A stretch of 64,000 nt of DNA. It comes from Pediococcus inopinatus (GTDB lineage Bacteria; Bacillota; Bacilli; Lactobacillales; Lactobacillaceae). Positions 25,200 through 34,371 of the stretch are shown one piece after another (the stretch's first letter is position 1; each line of letters starts with the position of its first letter). Location: the NCBI RefSeq assembly GCF_002982135.1, contig NZ_CP019981.1, forward strand, positions 124,001 to 188,000. Direction: 5' to 3'. The translations under genes and the position numbers were made by a program. The notes beneath the pieces are model-generated. The model saw only the letters and a program-made list of their open reading frames with translations, had not been told where the DNA came from and ran no database searches.

Positions 25200-25271
25200 G
25201 CGTCGGTAGTGTAATGGATAGCACATGAGATTTCGGTCCTCATGATGAGGGTTCGATTCCCTCCTGACGCA
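25200..25271 (+). tRNA. tRNA-Arg (anticodon TCG)
   Basis: Seventy-two bases fold into a full cloverleaf: acceptor GCGTCGG/CTGACGC, D arm GTGT/GCAC, anticodon stem TGAGA/CCTCA with an A-C mismatch at the loop end, loop TTTCGGT with anticodon TCG at 25233-25235, T arm GAGGG TTCGATT CCCTC. CCA is not encoded. It resembles the CCG-anticodon tRNA-Arg of Bacillus; here C34 is T, so it should read CGA and CGG. Confidence 0.88.
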
Positions 25272-25291
25272 TCATTGATATAACAGCATTT

Positions 25292-25319
25292 AGCATGGGC
25301 TTACGGCCTGTGCTTTTTT
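25292..25319 (+). terminator. tRNA terminator
   Basis: AGCATGGGC pairs (with G-T wobbles) with GCCTGTGCT, followed by T6. Confidence 0.6.
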
Positions 25320-25518
25320 GTTTTTGGCCAAATAGGTACGAAAATGGGTACGGGTTATTTGAACCTGTTTGAGCTTGGATGTTCCAGCTGATTTTTGAAA
25401 TGATTGTAGACCTCTAAATCTACTGCTTTTTATTCATTTGGTATAAGCTGCCTGACCTTTTTGATTGCAGATATAACGCAGTGGCGTAGATGGAGCCATG
25501 TGTTAATTAATGATGATG

Positions 25519-25926
25519 TTATTTATTTTTGTGAATTTCTTGTAACCAGTTAGCTATTTGCTTCATGGTTTCTTCGTTGTCAGGCGAATTGGTAACTGAG
25601 AGAACAAAGTCGCCAGCTTGATTAACAATTCTGTTGTTAACTAGTTGGTAGCCATTTTGATTGATGAAATAAAGACTCGCCATCAAAGCAGTTCGTTTGT
25701 TGCCATCCACAAAAACATGTTTTTTGGTAATTTTTTGCAGGATAAAAGCAGCTTTTAACCAAATCGTCGGATACAGTTCGTGATCGAATACGATCTGAGC
25801 CGGTTGCTCAATAACAACGTGCAAACTCTCAACAGATTGAACACCATAGTTGGTTCCACCGACCTGAAGTACAACTTGCTTGTTTATCTCAATAAGCTGC
25901 TGGACTGTTAAGTATTTAAACTTCAT
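25519..25926 (-). CDS. doc: Doc-family (Fic fold) toxin
   Basis: A 135-residue death-on-curing type toxin. The Fic-like motif HVFVDGNKRTALMASL corresponds to the Doc motif HxFx(D/N)xNKR, whose enzyme phosphorylates EF-Tu and stops translation. The N-terminal FKYLTVQQLIEINKQ is also Doc-like. It starts two bases after the antitoxin stop, so translation is coupled. The module lies between a tRNA gene and an IS30 element. Motif residues appear intact. Confidence 0.9.
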   Translation of the reverse strand: MKFKYLTVQQLIEINKQVVLQVGGTNYGVQSVESLHVVIEQPAQIVFDHELYPTIWLKAAFILQKITKKHVFVDGNKRTALMASLYFINQNGYQLVNNRIVNQAGDFVLSVTNSPDNEETMKQIANWLQEIHKNK

Positions 25927-25927
25927 A

Positions 25928-26149
25928 TTATCGGTCCTTTAAATACTCAAGAACTGGTTTAAATTGATCAACAAATTCAGTAATGTTTGTAGTTTCCTCT
26001 TGATTTAATTGATCAATTCGTTTAAAAATTAAGTCTCCGTGTTCATTAACTGACGGCTTAAATTGAACATCAGTGGGCACATTTAATTCACTTGGAACAG
26101 TGATGACAGTAGATTTAGCAACTTTACGAGTTTTAACAGTTTTTGGCAT
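25928..26149 (-). CDS. AbrB-type antitoxin paired with Doc
   Basis: A 73-residue swapped-hairpin (SpoVT/AbrB or MazE-like) protein: basic start MPKTVKTRKV, core STVITVPSELNVPTDVQF, then an acidic C-terminal tail that should wrap the toxin. GAAAGGAATG fits the ATG at 26149. It binds DNA as a dimer by family, probably at the CATATG repeats just upstream. Doc is more often paired with a Phd-fold antitoxin, so the combination deserves notice. Confidence 0.8.
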   Translation of the reverse strand: MPKTVKTRKVAKSTVITVPSELNVPTDVQFKPSVNEHGDLIFKRIDQLNQEETTNITEFVDQFKPVLEYLKDR

Positions 26150-26191
26150 GAGTATCATTCCTTTCAATAGCATAAGTTAACACATGACGAT

Positions 26192-26211
26192 GACATATGC
26201 AAGACATATGC
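26192..26211 (-). promoter_or_regulatory. Candidate TA operator
   Basis: GACATATGC occurs twice, 11 bases apart (26192-26200, 26203-26211), on one helix face and each holding CATATG. A minus-strand TTGCAT -35 is embedded, about 45 bases before the antitoxin start. Confidence 0.45.
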
Positions 26212-26619
26212 CGGACTGCGTTACAGAATATAATTGAATTTATTGTACAAAACGCAACTAATTCTGCTTACTTGCTTCTTTATCGCACGGGGCGGAAGAA
26301 TTGGAATTTGCTACTGTGCCTTTTTAAAAATTTAATATTTAAAGAATGAAGTCGTTAAGCTTTCTATGTGTTTTTAGACGTTAGTGGCGATCATGATCAA
26401 TTGTAATTAGGTAATGGTGAAATTCATTTTGTACTATTCAATAAAATCTTGAGAAATCAGTGACACTTTGTAGGTACGGTAGTATTTATAAAAACTTTGC
26501 TAAATCTAAAATTGTAGATAAAGTATGGAAAGCGTATGAACCTGTAGTTCTAGTAGGAAATTGAATTTTTTTAAAAACAAGGGAAGACGAATCATTTTCT
26601 AATCGGAAATTGCAAGAAC
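26212..26619. other. Gene-free stretch between TA module and IS30
   Basis: About 400 AT-rich bases with no supportable gene or RNA. Probably decayed accessory DNA. Confidence 0.4.
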
Positions 26620-27843
26620 AAGTTAGCCACCCCGCAGGCGAAGTTGCGGGGCAAGTCAGAATATCTATTGAAGGTCAAGATAATAGCTACGCACTACATG
26701 ATTTACGAATACGTGCTGCTTCAATTTGAAAAGCTTCTTTTGGGGTTTGATACTTCAAGATACGTCGCGGTAATTGGTTAAGACGACTTTCAACCATTGA
26801 AACCGTCTTGGGACCAATCGTATCTAATGAGTGTCCCTTAGGTAAATATCGTCTAATCATGCGGTTATGAGTTTCATTGGTTGCTCTTTCAAAGGAACTA
26901 TACGGATGGGAATAATAGATGTCAGCTACGCCGTCTAAGACTGCATTCAAGGCTGTGAACTCCGTTCCGTTGTCAGCAGTAACAGATTTAATAAGATCAC
27001 CAAATTCAGCACAAATTCCCTTAAGTGCATACGATACCGAATCAGCATCTTTGCCTTCAATCAAGCGAACAATATCATAACGAGTTTTACGTTCCGTGAA
27101 GGTCAATAATACACTTTCATGTCCACTTCGTTTACCAACTACAGTATCAATCTCAAAGTGGCCAAATTCCTTGCGTTTGTCGACCCTTTTAGGACGTTCC
27201 TCAATACTTTTACCAGCTAAACGTCGATGCTTGTTTGACCAGTGATGTTTAGTACGACGGTTAGCCTTCTCCACCAAATCAAGATTACGGATCTCTAACA
27301 ATTGCGCATCGATATAGTTGTAGAGAGTTTTCGTACAAACCATCTCCGTGCGCTTAAACAGATGTTGTTGGTGGGCGAAGCCGACTGCTGCATCAGGTGA
27401 CCAATCATCTTGGTGGAAATGATCATCAAAGTAAGCCAGAAAGTTAGTAACAAATTTAAATTTTAGAGGTCGATGACAGCGTTGTCGATTCGTTTGATAC
27501 CGAACTTGGGCCGTATCAGGCGCATAAACGCTAAAGTACTGTTCTTTACCATTGAGTTTCTTTACCTGTTGAATGCGGCCACGCTTAAGCTCATTATTAA
27601 TAGTTTGATGACAGACACCAATTTCAGCGGCAATTTGACGAGCAGATTTGCCTGCAGAAAGTAAGCCAGCAATTCTGCCTCGCTCAATTTGAGTTAAATG
27701 ATGACCCTTTACGTGAGATGTGATAAGCTGTTCTTGCACCAAGACGAAAACCTCTTTCATTGTTTAGTGTGGGAACTTCAATGATACCTGATTTTTTCGT
27801 CTTGGTGTCTTTTATTTGGCCACTTTTAAAAGGTGGCTAACTT
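26620..27843 (-). mobile_element. IS30-family insertion sequence
   Basis: Bounded by the 12-bp inverted repeat AAGTTAGCCACC (26620) and GGTGGCTAACTT (ending 27843) around one intact transposase gene; length 1224 bp. Inside the left end is a CCCCGCA..TGCGGGG hairpin. A clear short target duplication is not visible. The 13-mer ATCATTTTCTAAT occurs outside both ends (26591 and 27860). Confidence 0.88.
26687..27760 (-). CDS. IS30-family DDE transposase
   Basis: A 357-residue transposase. The N-terminal helix-turn-helix is LTQIERGRIAGLLSAGKSAR with ARQIAAEIGVCHQTINNEL. The integrase core carries Asp in HFEIDTVVGK, Asp in SVTADNGTEF and Glu within ERATNETHNRMIRRYLPKG, the IS30 DDE triad. Length and motifs are complete, so the element may be active. 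The start is not sharply fixed; a start at an internal Val/Met close to LVQEQLITSH is possible. Confidence 0.93.
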   Translation of the reverse strand: MKEVFVLVQEQLITSHVKGHHLTQIERGRIAGLLSAGKSARQIAAEIGVCHQTINNELKRGRIQQVKKLNGKEQYFSVYAPDTAQVRYQTNRQRCHRPLKFKFVTNFLAYFDDHFHQDDWSPDAAVGFAHQQHLFKRTEMVCTKTLYNYIDAQLLEIRNLDLVEKANRRTKHHWSNKHRRLAGKSIEERPKRVDKRKEFGHFEIDTVVGKRSGHESVLLTFTERKTRYDIVRLIEGKDADSVSYALKGICAEFGDLIKSVTADNGTEFTALNAVLDGVADIYYSHPYSSFERATNETHNRMIRRYLPKGHSLDTIGPKTVSMVESRLNQLPRRILKYQTPKEAFQIEAARIRKSCSA

Positions 27844-28867
27844 GATTATAAAATTCGCGATCATTTTCTAATTAAGATCTTTGGTAAAAAATTATAAACG
27901 GTTTTATGTCACAAATCTTAAAAGAAATTATAAAAAGTTTTGGAGTGTAGTAATAATGCTGAAGTGAACCCATAAAATTGGACAAATATTTATGCTGCTC
28001 TCTGAACGGCGAGTTCTCGTTATTTTACCGGGGACTTGCCGTTCAATTTTGTTTTAATTCGACGATTATTATAAAAACCTATCCATTCGGTCATTGCTTG
28101 GATTAAGCTAGCTTTATCTTCAAAATGTTCATCCATCATTTCAGCTTTCATAATGTGAAAGAATGACTCCATCGCCGCATTATCAAGACAAGTTGCTTTA
28201 CGTGACATGCTTTGATAAGCGTGATGTTGCTTTAAAACCTGCTGCCAGTGTCGATGTTGATACTGAAAGCCTTGGTCAGTATGGACTGTTGTCCGGTAAT
28301 TTAGTTTTGGTAGCTTTTCTAAAGCCTCTTTAAGCGGTTTAATTGCGAATTTAACTGTTGGATGTTCACTAATATTGAATGCTAGAATTTCTCCAGAAAA
28401 CAAATCAAGAACTGGTTCGAGGTAAACTCGTTCGTTCATTCCCATGTTTCCATGTCTGAATTCACTAACGTCTGCGACGAGCTTTTGATAAGGTCTATCG
28501 GTTTTGAAGCGTCGCTTTAAGCGATTAGCGGCGATTTTACCCACTAAACCTTTATATGAATTATATTTTTTGGTTTGTCGATTAAAGGCATGACACAACC
28601 ACCCGTGTTCCTGCATAATTCGCAAAACGCGTTTATGATTAACTTTAAATCCTAAATCATGTAATGCATTTGTAAGTCTTCGATAGCCGTATTTTTTGGT
28701 GTATTTTGGATCTTTTTGGCGAATCTCGTCTATTGCTTGAATAATCTGGTCATCATCAAATTTACGTCTCTCATGACTCTGAGTGTAGTAATAGGTACTG
28801 CGTGGAATTTGGATTACTTTAAGAATCAGTTTGATAGAAGTTTGGAATAGTTGCCTTAACTCGATGG

Positions 28868-29459
<592 letters not shown>

Positions 29460-29494
29460 TAAGGAAAGAGATTTTTGTTTGTTTATATTTTTTA

Positions 29495-30031
29495 TTAATC
29501 ACTAGAACTAGCGTTACTAGCGGAACTTTTGGATTGACTGGAACTGCTGCTTGCTTTGCTACTTGAACTAGCTTTAGTTTGTGAACTAGAAGTTGCCTTG
29601 ATTGATTCAGATTCACTAGAAACTTTTTCGGCATTAGTCGAATTTTGTTTGGCGTCTCTGGCAACTCTGGCCTGCTCACGTTTTAAAGAAGCGGCGACTT
29701 TATTGTTAGAAGCCTTTTCTCGTGCGAGAGATTCTTTGGCCTTACTAATTGAATTGCGGGCCCGAAAAATTGACGAGGATTGCGCGTTAGATCGGTCTTT
29801 CGCACTAAGGCTTGATTTAAATTTAGCGATCGAGGCCGATTCCGCACGTTTTTCTTTCCGTGAGCTCGCAGCACTAGGAGTCAGGTTATTGGCAGGGGGC
29901 TCCATTTGGGCATGCCGAATATACACGAAGGTCGTGGTCGCGATAAACAGCAGCGCAACCGCTATCCAAAATATGATCTTAATGCGTGATTTTTTTCCGT
30001 GTTTATTAAGATAAAGATTTCTTCGGTTCAT
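29495..30031 (-). CDS. Membrane-anchored Ser/Lys-rich protein
   Basis: A 178-residue protein with one membrane segment at residues 19-38 (IIFWIAVALLFIATTTFVYI), a basic cytoplasmic start, a long charged helical stretch (ARNSISKAKESLAREKASNN) and a tail of about 45 residues that is nearly all Ser, Ala, Lys, Thr. The layout suggests a membrane-anchored extracellular stalk without a recognisable head domain. Function unknown. The end lies only 38 bases from the IS3 right end, but the C-terminus shows no obvious truncation. AGGAGG is visible upstream. Confidence 0.6.
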   Translation of the reverse strand: MNRRNLYLNKHGKKSRIKIIFWIAVALLFIATTTFVYIRHAQMEPPANNLTPSAASSRKEKRAESASIAKFKSSLSAKDRSNAQSSSIFRARNSISKAKESLAREKASNNKVAASLKREQARVARDAKQNSTNAEKVSSESESIKATSSSQTKASSSSKASSSSSQSKSSASNASSSD

Positions 30032-30183
30032 AAGTCAAAGCGTACCTCCTAAGCCAGAGTTGTTTAGCTTCATTATAAACGATTTTTAGTCTGTTAGGGT
30101 ACAGCGATGATTGATTACGAAATTTTGTGAGCTTAGAAAAATATGGTGATCGTCCTAATCTGGTTGCCGTTCACTTTATCAGA

Positions 30184-30540
30184 TTATTGAGTTAATTCAA
30201 AACTATCATCGAGTAGCCCAAATAATTGATCGGGATCGTCAATTGCAGTGAGGTCGGCTGTAATCCAGTGCTCTTTATTCATGTGATAGGCAGGGTAGTA
30301 AGATTTACTGCTTTTTAAAATTGCACCCAGTTCAGGATTTACTTTGAAGTCGATAACCCCAATTTCAGTTTGCTGCTCACCGTACAATTTGTTCTGTGGA
30401 ATAAGCATCATTAAGCCAAACCACTTGTTATTACGTTTGTTTTTGAAGACACAATAGGTGGGGAATTTTTTAAATGGATATTCAGGTTGAATATCGTACT
30501 TTTCAGTTACATAGTTAATTATTTCTTCACGTGTAACCAT
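30184..30540 (-). CDS. MmcQ/YjbR family protein
   Basis: A 118-residue member of the MmcQ/YjbR family (CyaY-like fold, double-wing DNA-binding proposal). Typical parts are the start EEIINYVTEKYDIQPEYPF, the central KWFGLMMLIP, VIDFKVNPELGAIL and PAYHMNKEHWITADL. Family function is not settled. A free-standing gene with AGAAGGC upstream. Confidence 0.88.
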   Translation of the reverse strand: MVTREEIINYVTEKYDIQPEYPFKKFPTYCVFKNKRNNKWFGLMMLIPQNKLYGEQQTEIGVIDFKVNPELGAILKSSKSYYPAYHMNKEHWITADLTAIDDPDQLFGLLDDSFELTQ

Positions 30541-30631
30541 TTTTTCTGCCTTCTTTTTTGATTAGGATAATCAAAAATGACTATGAACCTCAATTATTAG
30601 TTCATAGTCATTTTTTAGTATCCTTATTAAT

Positions 30632-30898
30632 TTATTCGTAGTGGGACCAAGCAGATAAGATTGTGACAATATGATTATTCTTGTCAATTGAATAAACTAC
30701 GCGATGTTGTCCATTTAATCTGCGCGAATATTTACCTTGACCAGGTGGTGTAAGTTTCTCAAAGTATTGAACTGGGTCGTATGGGTTTTGTTTTAAAGTT
30801 TCAATAATGTCTCTTAAAGAATCACGTAAATAACTGTTTTGAGCTTTCTTTAAGTCAGATCGTGCTGACTTGACTGCTCTAACTTTCCATTCAGTCAT
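30632..30898 (-). CDS. yoeB: YoeB-family mRNA interferase toxin
   Basis: An 88-residue toxin of the Txe/YoeB family, which cuts mRNA on the ribosome. The fold is read from WKVRAVKSARSDLKKAQ, FEKLTPPGQGKYSRRLNGQHRVVYSID and the C-terminal SHYE with the conserved His-Tyr. The ATG at 30898 overlaps the antitoxin stop by eight bases (ATGACTGA), which fixes the start over the longer frame. Complete in length. Confidence 0.9.
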   Translation of the reverse strand: MTEWKVRAVKSARSDLKKAQNSYLRDSLRDIIETLKQNPYDPVQYFEKLTPPGQGKYSRRLNGQHRVVYSIDKNNHIVTILSAWSHYE

Positions 30899-31181
30899 TT
30901 GTTTTTTCCGAATCAACTTCTTTATTAATATCGGCTAACATGTCATCGATATCTTCTGTCTGGTCCTTTTCGTGTGCAAGTGAGAATTGTAGTTGGCCGT
31001 TAGAAAGAAGTGCCATAGTTTCCTGTTGCGCCTCCCAGTCACTTTTACTAACAATAACAGCAGAAGTACTTTCATCACCATTGGCACGTACAATTGTAAT
31101 AGGCCGACTATTTTTATTAACGTCTTTTAAGATATTATATAGATTTTGGCGTGCTTTTGTTGGAGTGTAAATGTCTTGCAT
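30891..31181 (-). CDS. yefM: YefM/Phd-family antitoxin
   Basis: A 96-residue antitoxin. The N-terminal Phd/YefM fold is YTPTKARQNLYNILKDVN with RPITIVRANGDESTSAVIVSKSDWEAQQET, and the acidic C-terminus (DQTEDIDDMLADINKEVDSE) should neutralise YoeB. AAGGGGGAATTTACT fits the ATG at 31181. The promoter and a palindromic operator lie just upstream (31227-31255). Confidence 0.9.
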   Translation of the reverse strand: MQDIYTPTKARQNLYNILKDVNKNSRPITIVRANGDESTSAVIVSKSDWEAQQETMALLSNGQLQFSLAHEKDQTEDIDDMLADINKEVDSEKTND

Positions 31182-31226
31182 AGTAAATTCCCCCTTGTAT
31201 AATGTTACTTTTCTAAACACATTTAC

Positions 31227-31255
31227 ATAATAACGTACTTAACGTCGTACGTCAA
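31227..31255 (-). promoter_or_regulatory. yefM-yoeB promoter with operator
   Basis: On the minus strand TTGACG (31250-31255), 17-base spacer, TATTAT (31227-31232). The inverted repeat ACGTAC...GTACGT (31233-31252) fills the spacer, a self-repression layout. Confidence 0.75.
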
Positions 31256-31405
31256 TGCAAAGTGTCTGAAAGAAAAAGTCATATCAAGCGGACAAGCCAA
31301 AGGGTGTATAACCATTACACAGGTTATACAAAAAAGAATTTAGTGGTTCAGTTAATTCAAGTTATTAAGTTTAGGTGCAATTAGGCTATGAAAGAGTTTT
31401 ATTTC

Positions 31406-32365
31406 TTATTTGAATAGATAACTAATTGCCTTACTTATTTTTTTTCGTTTAGTCACATAACCACCATGGACAATTTTAGGCTTATTTTCAAATGCTGCAA
31501 GGCGTCGTCGATACCAGCGCCGAGTCACATAGTAAATCAATAAAAACAACGTCATAAAGGTGATTAAGCCAGGCATTCCCCAAACGATAGTCCGAAATGA
31601 TGTCCAAAAAGGAATGTGGGTCAGGACAACACCACCGCTATGATCACGCATTACACGCATAGTTACGGAATGGCCGGTGGGATATTTATGATAGATGGCA
31701 TCACTAAACTCGTGTTTAATAGTGTTTAACTGCGCTTGTTTGGAATGATATTGAATAGTTAAAAAATAGTGATAACGGATATTTTTTCCACCCTCAAATT
31801 CGAGGTTTCGTTTGGCAATATAACCCGTTACTGATGTACCAGTATAGCGGGTGGCTAAACTTTTTGTGGTCGGAATGATGCCGGTCGTTAAGAGAAGCCC
31901 AGCGATCGCAATCAAAAGGGGGCTAAATGAAATTGCCGAGAACCATTTAGGGCTTTTTTTATTTGGCCAGAATAAGGAGTCCAAAAGCATACAAATTTCC
32001 AGAAAAATGGCGGCCACTAAAATAGCAGCCAACCAAGTTAGCATGACATCATGAGACTGTCGATGGCGATTGGCAATATTGGTACTCAAACTACCATTAT
32101 TTTTGTCCCATAAACGATAAACAGCTTTGTTGATTGGTGTGTGTTCCAGTGAACCGTCGTCAGATTTATAGTAGGCGGTGTAACTTTCGACTAATCCGGT
32201 TTGCGTTTGATGAACCGTGATTTTAGAAATGGTTTGGTTAGCTGGAAGTTGGTTAGTTATATGCGGTGTAAACAAATACCAGGCACCCCAAAACATGACA
32301 AGGTTGATCACAATGACACCAATGACAGTATAGATGGGATTGGTTTTTTTATCCGAATTTTCCAT
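31406..32365 (-). CDS. Membrane protein with DUF3592-like segments
   Basis: A 319-residue membrane protein with four likely membrane segments: 10-32 (YTVIGVIVINLVMFWGAWYL), about 108-128, 147-166, and 265-285. Two soluble parts between them (TQTGLVESYTAYYKSDDG and VTGYIAKRNLEFEGGKNIRYHYF) look like paired beta domains and resemble DUF3592-type proteins, in which a receptor-like outer domain is suspected. The C-terminus is very basic. Function unknown. It is the second of two leftward membrane-protein genes. Confidence 0.6.
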   Translation of the reverse strand: MENSDKKTNPIYTVIGVIVINLVMFWGAWYLFTPHITNQLPANQTISKITVHQTQTGLVESYTAYYKSDDGSLEHTPINKAVYRLWDKNNGSLSTNIANRHRQSHDVMLTWLAAILVAAIFLEICMLLDSLFWPNKKSPKWFSAISFSPLLIAIAGLLLTTGIIPTTKSLATRYTGTSVTGYIAKRNLEFEGGKNIRYHYFLTIQYHSKQAQLNTIKHEFSDAIYHKYPTGHSVTMRVMRDHSGGVVLTHIPFWTSFRTIVWGMPGLITFMTLFLLIYYVTRRWYRRRLAAFENKPKIVHGGYVTKRKKISKAISYLFK

Positions 32366-32397
32366 ATGAGTGAATCTTCCTTTTTAAGCAAGTTGTT

Positions 32398-32443
32398 AAA
32401 AATGGCTACATTTCGGATTGAGACTGAAATGCGGCCATTTTTT
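32398..32443 (-). terminator. Terminator between two membrane-protein genes
   Basis: AAAAATGGCtaCATTTC pairs with GAAATGcgGCCATTTTTT; acts leftward after the gene at 32462-32809. Confidence 0.7.
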
Positions 32444-32461
32444 GTTTAGCTATCTAAATGT

Positions 32462-32809
32462 TTAAAACAGTGAGATGACGTAGCTTCCGAGTCCTAAGAC
32501 GCCAAGCACCCCAAAAAGGATGCCAAATATGTATGTCCAAATACGGTTGCGGATGAAAAAGAGAGAGGAATTGTCTATGACTTCGACACGCTGTCCCGTT
32601 TGTTCATCAATGTAGATCCTTTTTTCGGTGGAAATAAAGAAGCGACAAAATAGGTAATTTACTCCAGCAGATACGGTTCCTGCAACAAGCCACATTAAAC
32701 TAGATTGCAGTGCGTTTGGTAGATTTAAGCTTTCAAACATTGCCCCAACGAAGATTCCGAGAAAACCTGCGACTAGAACTAACAGACCTTTACCTTTCCA
32801 AACAAGCAT
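32462..32809 (-). CDS. Small membrane protein, 115 aa
   Basis: Three hydrophobic segments: LLVLVAGFLGIFVGAMF, SLMWLVAGTVSAGVNYLFC and a C-terminal IWTYIFGILFGVLGVLGLGS. A short loop between them is charged (STEKRIYIDEQTGQRVEVID). No family recognised. AAGGAGG at the right distance fixes the ATG at 32809. Divergent from the gene at 33100. Confidence 0.65.
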   Translation of the reverse strand: MLVWKGKGLLVLVAGFLGIFVGAMFESLNLPNALQSSLMWLVAGTVSAGVNYLFCRFFISTEKRIYIDEQTGQRVEVIDNSSLFFIRNRIWTYIFGILFGVLGVLGLGSYVISLF

Positions 32810-33099
32810 TTTCGGTTCCTCCTTATGGTTCAATTATTAATATAAGTATACAGAAATTTTGGCTGTCGTCAACTAATTTTTCAATGAAAATGAGTATCTT
32901 TATCCCATTTTTTTTAAAGTAATGTTTAGCTAATGTTAAAAGTGATTGTACTAGAAGAAATTATTTGATAAAATTGAGAGAAATTCGTATTAAATACATT
33001 TAAGAATTGCATAATAATATCATCAAGGGCTTTTTATTTATTTTTACAGCCATTTCTAAATGATACTAACTTCAAACCAGCAAAGGATTCCTAATTCCC

Positions 33100-33621
33100 A
33101 TGAAAAAAGTGACAGTGATTGCCCTAATTATCTTTTTCATTTGGTTTACGACCATCCTTATTATGTGCGTTGGCCGTTTCAATACGTACTATCTTAACAA
33201 TTTTGATGCCTATAATTTCGATAGCCCCGTTATTTACAACGTGATCAAAGGCCGTCAGTTCAAAGTGACTTATTTAAACCTAGTTTCACAAAATGGCTCT
33301 GGTTTATATCATGACAGTAAAAACGAAACTATCCGTCTTTTAAATAGCGAACGGTTTAACTATGGGAATGAGACGGATTATCCAGGATATTGGAGTAGTC
33401 AAGGAAATACAATTACGATGACTGATTTTGATGGTGAATCTGGATTTAAGATTAGTCATTTGAAGCATGTTAAGGGCCACATTTATATTGCTCAGTTGGA
33501 AGAGTATGGAGATGGTGAGGTTATTTACAGGATCAGGTTGGTAACTCAAAAGAAAGCCAAAACGACTTTAAGCGACTTATTTAATTTCTATCCAACATAC
33601 GATCTTTTAAAAGGTAGTTAA
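33100..33621 (+). CDS. Hypothetical exported or anchored protein, 173 aa
   Basis: One N-terminal hydrophobic segment (VTVIALIIFFIWFTTILIMC) followed by about 145 extracellular residues rich in Tyr, Asp and Asn (YLNLVSQNGSGLYHDS ... ITMTDFDGESGF). I do not recognise the fold. First of four same-strand genes (33100-35421) encoding membrane or lipoprotein products with small gaps; probably one operon. Confidence 0.6.
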   Translation: MKKVTVIALIIFFIWFTTILIMCVGRFNTYYLNNFDAYNFDSPVIYNVIKGRQFKVTYLNLVSQNGSGLYHDSKNETIRLLNSERFNYGNETDYPGYWSSQGNTITMTDFDGESGFKISHLKHVKGHIYIAQLEEYGDGEVIYRIRLVTQKKAKTTLSDLFNFYPTYDLLKGS

Positions 33622-33648
33622 TTAGCTGCACATATTTGGAGGAATAAA

Positions 33649-34368
33649 ATGAAAAAATTTGGTTTGAACTATACGCTCACCATCATTGGTCTAATTGCAA
33701 CGATTGCTCTGTGGTTGGCAGCTCAGGTTTCTGCGGCCGTGGACTTTCGAGCGAATCCATATCGGTGGTATAAAGTTATTCAAATTTCAGCAAAAGACGT
33801 CACAATTCATAGCTGGGCGATTTTGGCAGTCGTCACACTTGTGTTTGCTTGGCGAAGCTTTAAGGTGCGTTCGACAGTTACCAACGGTGGGTCAATTAAG
33901 CAGTTTAACCAGCTTCTATTATGGTTTGGCTGCTTGATGCCGTACATTTTGGTGATTGCATCCGAAACGTTATTTTATGTAGCGGCGCATACTTGGTTGA
34001 ATAGTGGGACGGATAACAGTGATAACGGAATGTGGTTTTATGCGTTGGCAGCGCCTATTTTGATCGGTGTATTTAGCCTGATTGTGCAAGCAATTACATT
34101 TATCCTCCTTTATTCAGGTTTCCGAAATGTGAAAATACGCAAAATTATTCTTATTACGTTGATTGTAACTTACGGCCTTTTCGTAGCTGAACGAATCGGG
34201 TGGATTGTATTGATGGGAATGGGCGTTGGTGTAGGTGTTTTATCGGCAAGTGCCAGCATTTTTGTGTTTTTATTAGTGCCATTTATTATTATGCCAATTC
34301 TTTCAGTGATCACGATCATTCAAAATAAACGGGTGCAAATGGACAAGAGTCGGACATTTGAGGGGTAA
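33649..34368 (+). CDS. Integral membrane protein, 239 aa
   Basis: Five or six membrane segments: TLTIIGLIATIALWLAAQV, SWAILAVVTLVFAW, LLWFGCLMPYILVIAS, FYALAAPILIGVFSLIVQAI, and a C-terminal pair including GVGVLSASASIFVFLLVPFI. No family recognised. TTTGGAGGAATAAA precedes the ATG. Its stop is three bases from the lipoprotein start, so the two are coupled. Confidence 0.65.
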   Translation: MKKFGLNYTLTIIGLIATIALWLAAQVSAAVDFRANPYRWYKVIQISAKDVTIHSWAILAVVTLVFAWRSFKVRSTVTNGGSIKQFNQLLLWFGCLMPYILVIASETLFYVAAHTWLNSGTDNSDNGMWFYALAAPILIGVFSLIVQAITFILLYSGFRNVKIRKIILITLIVTYGLFVAERIGWIVLMGMGVGVGVLSASASIFVFLLVPFIIMPILSVITIIQNKRVQMDKSRTFEG

Positions 34369-34371
34369 GTG

